Of a DNA stretch of 64,000 bases, positions 61,711-64,000 are shown one piece after another. The notes beneath the pieces are model-generated. The model made no database searches. It had not been told where the DNA came from and saw only the letters and a list, made by a program, of their open reading frames with translations. Position 1 is the first letter of the stretch. Every line of letters starts with the position of its first letter. The stretch is from Mycolicibacterium litorale (GTDB taxonomy: Bacteria > Actinomycetota > Actinomycetes > Mycobacteriales > Mycobacteriaceae), in assembly GCF_010731695.1 (NCBI RefSeq), contig NZ_AP022586.1:1116001-1180000 (forward strand), written 5' to 3'. The position numbers were made by a program, and so were the translations under genes.

Positions 61711-62773
61711 GCAGCGCGGAGCCCACCGCCTCGCTCAGCGATGCGAAACCCTCGGCGCGCAACCGGGCCGCGAGCCCGTCGTGAATCCGCTTGGCCCACA
61801 GGCCGCCTCCGTAGACGAAGCCGGTGTAGCCCTGCAGCAGTGAGGCGCCCGAGGTGATGCGCTCCCAGGCGTCGTCGGCGGTCTCGATGCCGCCCACGCT
61901 CACGAGCACCAGCCGGTCCCCGGCGCGGCGATACAGCCGGCGCAGCACCTCCAGCGACCGCGCGGCCACCGGGGCGCCGGAGATCCCACCCGGACCGAGG
62001 TCGGCCACGCCGGGCGTCTTCAGCCCGTCGCGCGAGATCGTGGTGTTGGTGGCGACGATTCCGGCCAGCCCCAATTCGATTGCCAGGCCGGCGATCTCGT
62101 CGACATCGGCGTCGGACAGATCGGGCGCGATCTTCACCAACACCGGCGTCGAGGTCTGGGCACGCACCGCGGAGAGGATGGGCCGCAACGCTTCCACCGC
62201 CTGCAGATCGCGCAGGCCGGGGGTGTTCGGGGAGCTGACGTTGACCACCAGGAACGCGGCGAGCGGTCCGAGCTGGCGGGCGCTCTGCGCGTAATCCTCG
62301 ACGGCCCGGTCGGCGGGCGTCGCCTTGGTCTTGCCGATGTTCACCCCGACGGGCGCGTCGGAGGTGTGGCGGGTGAGGCGCTGCGCGAGCCGGGCGGCGC
62401 CGTGATTGTTGAACCCCATGCGGTTGAGCAGCGCCCGGTCCTCGGGCAGCCGGAACAACCGGGGCTGCGGGTTGCCGGGCTGCGGCTGGGCGGTCACGGT
62501 GCCGACCTCGGCGAACCCGAAGCCCAGCGCGGGCCAGGTGTGCAGTCCGAGGCCGTCCTTGTCGAATCCGGCCGCCAGGCCGAGCGGCCCCGGGAAGTGC
62601 ACGCCGAACACGGTGCTGGCCAGGACCGGGTCGGAGGGTGCGAGCCGGCCGCGCAGCGCGCGACGGAGCGGGCCCGGTGCGGTCAGGGTGCGCAGCAGCG
62701 CGAACACCCAGATGTGGATGCGCTCGGGGGAGATCAGGAAGAGCACCCGCCGCAGCGCGTGATAGCCGCTCAC
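61697..62773 (-). CDS. pyrD: Dihydroorotate dehydrogenase (quinone), class 2
   Basis: A 358-residue class 2 (membrane-associated) dihydroorotate dehydrogenase. The N-terminal helical extension (residues 1-40) that reaches the quinone is present. The FMN barrel carries FNNHGAARL, the active-site loop [14 protein letters not shown] with the catalytic Ser, the KIAPDLSD strand and the [13 protein letters not shown] phosphate site. It oxidises dihydroorotate to orotate in pyrimidine synthesis. The GTG start overlaps the DUF5703 stop (GTGA). Confidence 0.95.
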   Translation of the reverse strand: MSGYHALRRVLFLISPERIHIWVFALLRTLTAPGPLRRALRGRLAPSDPVLASTVFGVHFPGPLGLAAGFDKDGLGLHTWPALGFGFAEVGTVTAQPQPGNPQPRLFRLPEDRALLNRMGFNNHGAARLAQRLTRHTSDAPVGVNIGKTKATPADRAVEDYAQSARQLGPLAAFLVVNVSSPNTPGLRDLQAVEALRPILSAVRAQTSTPVLVKIAPDLSDADVDEIAGLAIELGLAGIVATNTTISRDGLKTPGVADLGPGGISGAPVAARSLEVLRRLYRRAGDRLVLVSVGGIETADDAWERITSGASLLQGYTGFVYGGGLWAKRIHDGLAARLRAEGFASLSEAVGSALREQT

Positions 62774-63024
62774 TGGCCGGGCTGCTCCGCCGCACTCGCG
62801 GTCTTACGGCGTCGCAGCAGTACCCGGCGGCTGCCGTCGGTGTAGGCCCGCACCCGGGTCAGCTCCCAGCCGCGGTACTCGGCCTCGATGGACAGCCGGA
62901 TCGACGCGCTGATCCTGGTCACATCGGGTGGTAGCCGCAGCGGCACCCACTCCCACTCGTCGGATGCCTCCGCGACCACCTTGTCCCAGGCCGCGGGCAT
63001 CCGACCCCGTGCGCCGGCCGTCAC
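62770..63024 (-). CDS. DUF5703-family protein
   Basis: An 84-residue protein of the small actinobacterial DUF5703 type: [37 protein letters not shown] and a basic end VLLRRRK. The GTG at 63024 overlaps the lppL stop (GTGA); an ATG at 63000 is an alternative start. It is coupled to both lppL and pyrD. Function unknown; no signal peptide or membrane segment. Confidence 0.8.
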   Translation of the reverse strand: MTAGARGRMPAAWDKVVAEASDEWEWVPLRLPPDVTRISASIRLSIEAEYRGWELTRVRAYTDGSRRVLLRRRKTASAAEQPGQ

Positions 63025-64000
63025 CGTGGCACCGCCGCACCCGGGATCACCTGCACACCCGCTCCCGTTCCTGACACCACATAAAGAGTGCCAGACGCGT
63101 CGTCGTAGGCGAGGAGATTCGGTTGCTGCACGGTTCTGTAACGCACCCTCTCGACGGGTATTCCGGTGGACAGATCGTAGCCAATCACGGTGTTGGCCGC
63201 CGTCTGCGACACCCACGCCAGCTCCGGCGACCCGGTCAGTCCGTACGGGGCGCCGGGCACGGGGTAGCGCTGCCTCATGATCAGCGGATCGGTGCCGAAC
63301 ACCAGCAGTTCGTCACCGCGGGTGTCGGCGACCAGCACCCGGCCCTGCGGGTCGGCGGCCATGGTGGTGGCGCCCTCACCGGCGCGCAGCGCCTGCGCCG
63401 CCTTGGTCCCGCTGGCGTCGACCGTCGTCACCGAGGTCTGCCCCCGGTCGAGGACCACGGCCGTATTGCCCTGGGTGACAAGCGCGTCGACGCGCGCGAA
63501 GATCCCCAGCCGCGCAGCCACCGCCGTGTCGGAACTCAGCGTCAGCACGGCGCCGTCGGAGGTGCCGAGGACCAGCCGCCCGTCCTCGCGCCGGGCGATC
63601 GCGGTGAAGTCGGTGTCGGCCTCACCCTCCACGTCCACCGGGGCGACGGTGCCCGCCGCGACGTCCACCCGCAGGTAGCCACCGCGGGTGGCGAGGTAGA
63701 GCCCGCCGTCGTCGTCTCCGGCCATCGCCGTCGCCGGCGCGGGGGTCAACACGGTGCGTGGCGGCGCGGCCGAGGTGAACACCGTCAGCGCCGACTGCCC
63801 CTCCGGTCCCGGGCCCAGCACCACCAGCGAACGGGTGGCCGGATCGAACAGCGCCGCCGCGGTGTCCGCGCCCACCGGCCGCACGGTGCCGTCGGGCTCC
63901 CCCGTGACCGGGGGCGACGATGCGGCGGTGGCAGGCGTGATGGTCGGTGGTGGCGCGTCGACCGGACTGGACGAACAGCCGGCGAGCACCGCCAGCGCCA
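63021..64000 (-). CDS. lppL: Lipoprotein LppL, beta-propeller-like (start outside window)
   Basis: About 326 residues are visible, read leftwards from the window edge. The end of a lipoprotein signal peptide, ALAVLAGCSSS, gives a clear lipobox with Cys for lipidation, so the protein is membrane-anchored on the outside. The rest is built of repeated beta-propeller-like strands (for example PQGRVLVADTRGDELLVFG). The order lppL-pyrD matches M. tuberculosis Rv2138-Rv2139. Function unknown. The first few codons lie beyond 64000. Confidence 0.88.
   Translation of the reverse strand, partial: ALAVLAGCSSSPVDAPPPTITPATAASSPPVTGEPDGTVRPVGADTAAALFDPATRSLVVLGPGPEGQSALTVFTSAAPPRTVLTPAPATAMAGDDDGGLYLATRGGYLRVDVAAGTVAPVDVEGEADTDFTAIARREDGRLVLGTSDGAVLTLSSDTAVAARLGIFARVDALVTQGNTAVVLDRGQTSVTTVDASGTKAAQALRAGEGATTMAADPQGRVLVADTRGDELLVFGTDPLIMRQRYPVPGAPYGLTGSPELAWVSQTAANTVIGYDLSTGIPVERVRYRTVQQPNLLAYDDASGTLYVVSGTGAGVQVIPGAAVPR

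Noticed and set aside
59703-62795. A 1030-codon open frame on the minus strand across the peptidase and PEBP genes
   Set aside because: It is antisense to clearly conserved genes, starts inside pyrD in another frame, and has the Arg/Gly/Val-rich composition of a GC-rich shadow.
1-64000. CRISPR arrays and cas genes
   Set aside because: No regularly spaced 25-40 base repeats or Cas-like proteins were found.

Overview
The window is high-GC actinobacterial DNA, most likely from a Mycolicibacterium or environmental Mycobacterium. Three things point there. The right end has the mycobacterial core block of an M20 peptidase, a PEBP protein (TB18.6-like), pyrD and the lipoprotein lppL beside a tRNA-Leu. 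F420-type LLM, mymA/adhD-like and CYP153 genes are present. Most genes overlap their neighbours by ATGA or GTGA and often start with GTG. Species is an inference.

Region 1 (1-8.7 kb) is lipid and hydrocarbon catabolism. It holds a truncated zinc alcohol dehydrogenase, a large thiolase-like protein, a TetR regulator, a hotdog thioesterase, an alpha/beta hydrolase and a second TetR. These are followed by a complete CYP153-type alkane/fatty-acid hydroxylase operon (2Fe-2S ferredoxin, P450, ferredoxin reductase) divergent from an AraC-type regulator.

Region 2 (9.0-24.1 kb) looks like an actinobacterial counterpart of the Pseudomonas acyclic-terpene (atu) or branched-chain acyl-CoA route. One strand carries a thiolase/DUF35 pair, an F420 LLM enzyme, four hotdog (MaoC-like) proteins, an enoyl-CoA hydratase, a TIGR03084 protein and an AtuA-like protein. 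The other strand carries a TetR, an acyl-CoA synthetase, an acyl-CoA dehydrogenase and a two-subunit biotin-dependent acyl-CoA carboxylase.

Region 3 (24.4-43.7 kb) is an oxygenase-rich cluster reminiscent of the mymA region of M. tuberculosis: two diiron-type proteins, two TetR regulators with palindromic operator candidates, an SDR, three Baeyer-Villiger-type flavin monooxygenases with an embedded HSL esterase, a P450, a transglutaminase-like protein, a FadD, two acyl-CoA dehydrogenases, a BtrH/DUF4872 protein, an SCP2 protein and an AdhD-like dehydrogenase. A ketone-to-ester-to-acid/alcohol route feeding beta-oxidation is the simplest reading.

Region 4 (43.7-59.6 kb) is mobile and defensive. 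An intact IS3-family element sits against the stump of an older IS3 copy. A tRNA-Lys 3' half that resembles an attachment site follows. Then come a MenAT/AbiE-like toxin-antitoxin pair with an 11-bp inverted repeat in front, and a type II CBASS operon (patatin effector, CD-NTase ending in Gly, E2-E1 Cap2, and an unknown 80-residue protein where Cap3 would be expected). Last is an actinomycete integrative and conjugative element (AICE) module: HD and Nudix proteins, an HTH/PLD-like regulator, a phased TGTC(C/G)G repeat array, a Pra-like protein, an FtsK-like TraSA, a RepSA initiator, a small coupled protein and a large serine recombinase. The recombinase stop codon lies inside tRNA-Leu(GAG).

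Region 5 (59.6-64 kb) is conserved chromosome: M20 peptidase, PEBP protein, a strong bidirectional terminator, pyrD, a DUF5703 protein and lppL (cut by the window edge).
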